From Rubrobacteraceae bacterium (lineage in GTDB: Bacteria; Actinomycetota; Rubrobacteria; Rubrobacterales; Rubrobacteraceae): a stretch of 5,811 nt of DNA. The stretch covers positions 1 through 5,811 of the forward strand of contig JAJNDJ010000105.1 of the NCBI GenBank assembly GCA_021156345.1, given 5' to 3'. Shown in pieces: positions 4,408-5,811 of this stretch. The translations under genes and the position numbers were made by a program. Numbering within the stretch: position 1 is the stretch's first letter; each line of letters opens with the position of its first letter. The notes beneath the pieces were generated by a model. That model saw only the letters and a program-made list of their open reading frames with translations. It was not told the DNA's origin and searched no databases.

Positions 4408-5587
4408 TCAAGGGAATGTCACCCCGCAGCACCGCTTTCCCCCGGAGCTGGGCCCGACGTCGCGGACGCGCCGCGGCGGAGTGACCGAGACGGGATGCCT
4501 CGCTGGCTCCATCGCGCTACGGGCCACCTGGCGGCGCGCGCGGGCGACGACGAGCTCGGCGTCGGAGCCGACCCCGCGCAGGGTCGCCGAGGCGAAGGAG
4601 GTCTGGAAGGGCAGCCCGACAAAGAAGAGCCCGGGGACGGTGCGGCTCACCCCGGCGCGCTGATCCGGATGGCCGTCGGCTCGCAGGGCGCCCAAGGGCC
4701 CCAGGTAGCCCAGCCTCGCGCCCGTCCTTCCAAACCACGCCGCTTTCGGTGAAGCGGGAGAACACCGGCCGCCGGTCGGGTCTTCCGGAGCGCACCGCGG
4801 CGGCGTAGGTCCCGTCGTCCACGACGCCCCCGGGCTCGGAGACGTCGAAGAGGCGTCCGAGCGGGAGGCGGTCGAGGCCGGAGACGGAGAGCCAGAAGTG
4901 GAGGTCCCGCCCGAGGACGAGCTGGGGCATGAAGCGGATAGGGGAGCGCGTGGCAAGGGTGGTCTCGGCGACCTCGACCAGCTCGTGGGCGATCTGCACG
5001 GCGGAGTTCCCGCCGCCCGCGATCACGACGCGCTTCCCTCGGAACGGAATCGGGTTGCAGTACTCGGCGGCGTGAAGGATCTTGCCGCGGAAGGCCTCTT
5101 GGCCGGGGAATTGGGGCTGGTGGGGCCTGGCGAAGGACCCCGTGGCGGCGATCAGGGTCCGGGCCCGGTACTCCCCGCCGTCGTCGGTCAGCAGCCGGAA
5201 TCCCCCGCCCGCGGCGCGCTCCGCGGCGCGCTCCGCGCGCAGGACGCGCTTGCCCGCGAGCACGGGAAGCGCGAAGGCCTCGGCGTAGCCGCGCAGGTAG
5301 CCCACGACCTCGTCGCGGGCAGGGTAGCGGTCGGGGGAGCCCGGGAATGGCATGCCCGGCAGGCTCGAGTAGCGCGCGGGCGAAAAGAGCTTGAGGCTGT
5401 CATAGTAGCCCGGCCACGAGCCGCCGGGCTGCCCTCTCGCCTCCAGGATCTCCAAGGAGAGGCCCGCCCGTTTGAGGTGGTAGCCTGCGGCCAGCCCGGC
5501 CTGGCCGCCACCGACGACGAGCGCGTCGAGGACGGCGGGCCCTATGCGAGGACTCGCGGCGCCTCCTGTCGCTTCAGCAGCAGCCAA
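4408..5587 (-). pseudogene. arsO: ArsO-type flavin monooxygenase, disrupted by deletion and frameshift
   Basis: The frame encodes an ArsO-like NAD(P)H/FAD oxidoreductase, a flavoprotein often found beside arsR. Counting from a TTG at 5587-5585 (GGAG 8 nt upstream, overlapping the arsR end by 14 nt), GGGQAG at 26-31 binds FAD. LKLFSPARYSSLPG at 65-78 is typical of the family, AATG is at 147-150, and GGGNSA at 191-196 binds NAD(P)H. The first frame is sound to DGRE (288-291, near 4715). Past that it turns into arginine-rich nonsense until 4517. The expected C-terminus continues in another frame from about 4713: LGYLGPLGALRADGH, then GVSRTVPGLFFVGLPFQTSF and SATLRGVGSDAE, ending at TGA 4408-4410 after RCCGV. 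Homologues have about 14 residues between these parts, including the second ATGYRP-like motif. Those residues are absent, so a deletion of a length not divisible by three is the simplest reading. It is probably non-functional unless the deletion is a sequencing or assembly error. The start is less certain than the rest. Confidence 0.8.
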
Positions 5588-5811
5588 CGCCCGCGCTCCG
5601 CTTCTCGGGAGCGGAGAGCAGGCGATCGGCGGCCTCGCCGAGCAGCTCGCCTGCGACCCCCCTATCGAGGGAGTAGAAGGCCCACTTCCCACGCCGCTCC
5701 TCGTGCACTAGTCCCGCGTCCTTGAGCTTCTTCATGTGGTAGGAGACCTTAGACTGCCCCATGCCGAAGTGCTCCTCGAACTCGCAGACGCAGATGCCCT
5801 CATCCCCCTCG
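5574..5811 (-). CDS. arsR: ArsR-family metalloregulatory repressor (5' end outside window)
   Basis: The visible 78 residues form the winged helix-turn-helix core and C-terminus of an ArsR/SmtB repressor; about 25-30 N-terminal residues lie beyond the right edge. ICVCEFEEHFGMGQSKVSYHMKKL contains the CxC As(III)-binding pair at the start of the recognition region, then the DNA-reading helix (SKVSYHMKKLKDAGLV) and the beta wing (VHEERRGKWAFYSL). Escherichia coli ArsR has a third cysteine in CVCDLC. That position is lost here, but the protein ends GVGCC, and this vicinal pair could complete a thiolate site (inference). By family behaviour it would bind the operator of this cluster and release on As(III) or Sb(III) binding. 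It leads the minus-strand cluster and overlaps arsO. An internal ATG at 5762 is mid-domain and not the true start. Confidence 0.9.
   Translation of the reverse strand, partial: EGDEGICVCEFEEHFGMGQSKVSYHMKKLKDAGLVHEERRGKWAFYSLDRGVAGELLGEAADRLLSAPEKRSAGVGCC

Noticed and set aside
4517..4713. Arg/Pro-rich C-terminus of the first arsO frame as genuine protein
   Set aside because: The overlapping shifted frame reads as the conserved ArsO C-terminus, so this tail is a frameshift product.
5588..5692. N-terminal extension of arsO to the ATG at 5692
   Set aside because: This would overlap arsR by more than 100 nt with a sequence unlike the family; the TTG at 5587 fits better.
4898..5725. Long plus-strand open frame opposite arsO and arsR
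   Set aside because: It is a high-GC antisense shadow of arsO and arsR.
1..5811. tRNA, rRNA or CRISPR array
   Set aside because: No cloverleaf, rRNA-like segment or regularly spaced direct repeats with spacers were seen in the intergenic regions.

Overview
The window looks like an accessory, mosaic stretch of a high-GC bacterial chromosome or plasmid. An actinobacterium-like host is plausible, based on GC-rich codon use, GTG and TTG starts, an apparently leaderless gene and an ArsR/ArsO pairing. No ribosomal or housekeeping marker is present, so the lineage is an inference.

Left part (1-1241). Two small minus-strand genes with strong ribosome binding sites encode proteins I cannot name. One (1-314) runs off the left edge and is a beta-rich repetitive protein with a lysine-rich N-terminus. 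The other (500-700) is a 66-residue Pro/Ala/Asp-repeat protein with an arginine tail. The sequence around them and up to 1241 is non-coding. It carries several copies of a short palindromic repeat with the core ACGGAGTTCT, plus a 14-bp perfect palindrome upstream of the second gene.

Middle (1242-3336). One plus-strand gene encodes a predicted exported 587-residue protein with seven FG-GAP/VCBS-type calcium loops and a C-terminal ASPIC/UnbV domain. Downstream lie a copy of the intergenic repeat and a 142-bp element with perfect 15-bp terminal inverted repeats (MITE-like). A perfect 20-nt inverted repeat (449-468 and 3084-3103) brackets the block from the 66-residue gene through the FG-GAP gene.

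Right part (3337-5811). A minus-strand arsenic-resistance cluster reads arsR (partial), arsO (flavin monooxygenase, broken), then two tandem thioredoxin-type arsenate reductases. ArsR would sense As(III) and de-repress the cluster. The ArsC proteins reduce As(V) to As(III). ArsO is a flavoprotein commonly linked to ars operons. No As(III) exporter (ArsB/Acr3) is visible, so it would have to lie outside the window. The arsO gene has a deletion plus frameshift that removes the usual second ATG-motif segment, so it is probably a pseudogene. The arsR/arsO half is visibly GC-richer than the arsC half, and arsC1 seems to have its own start signals, which suggests the cluster was assembled from two pieces.
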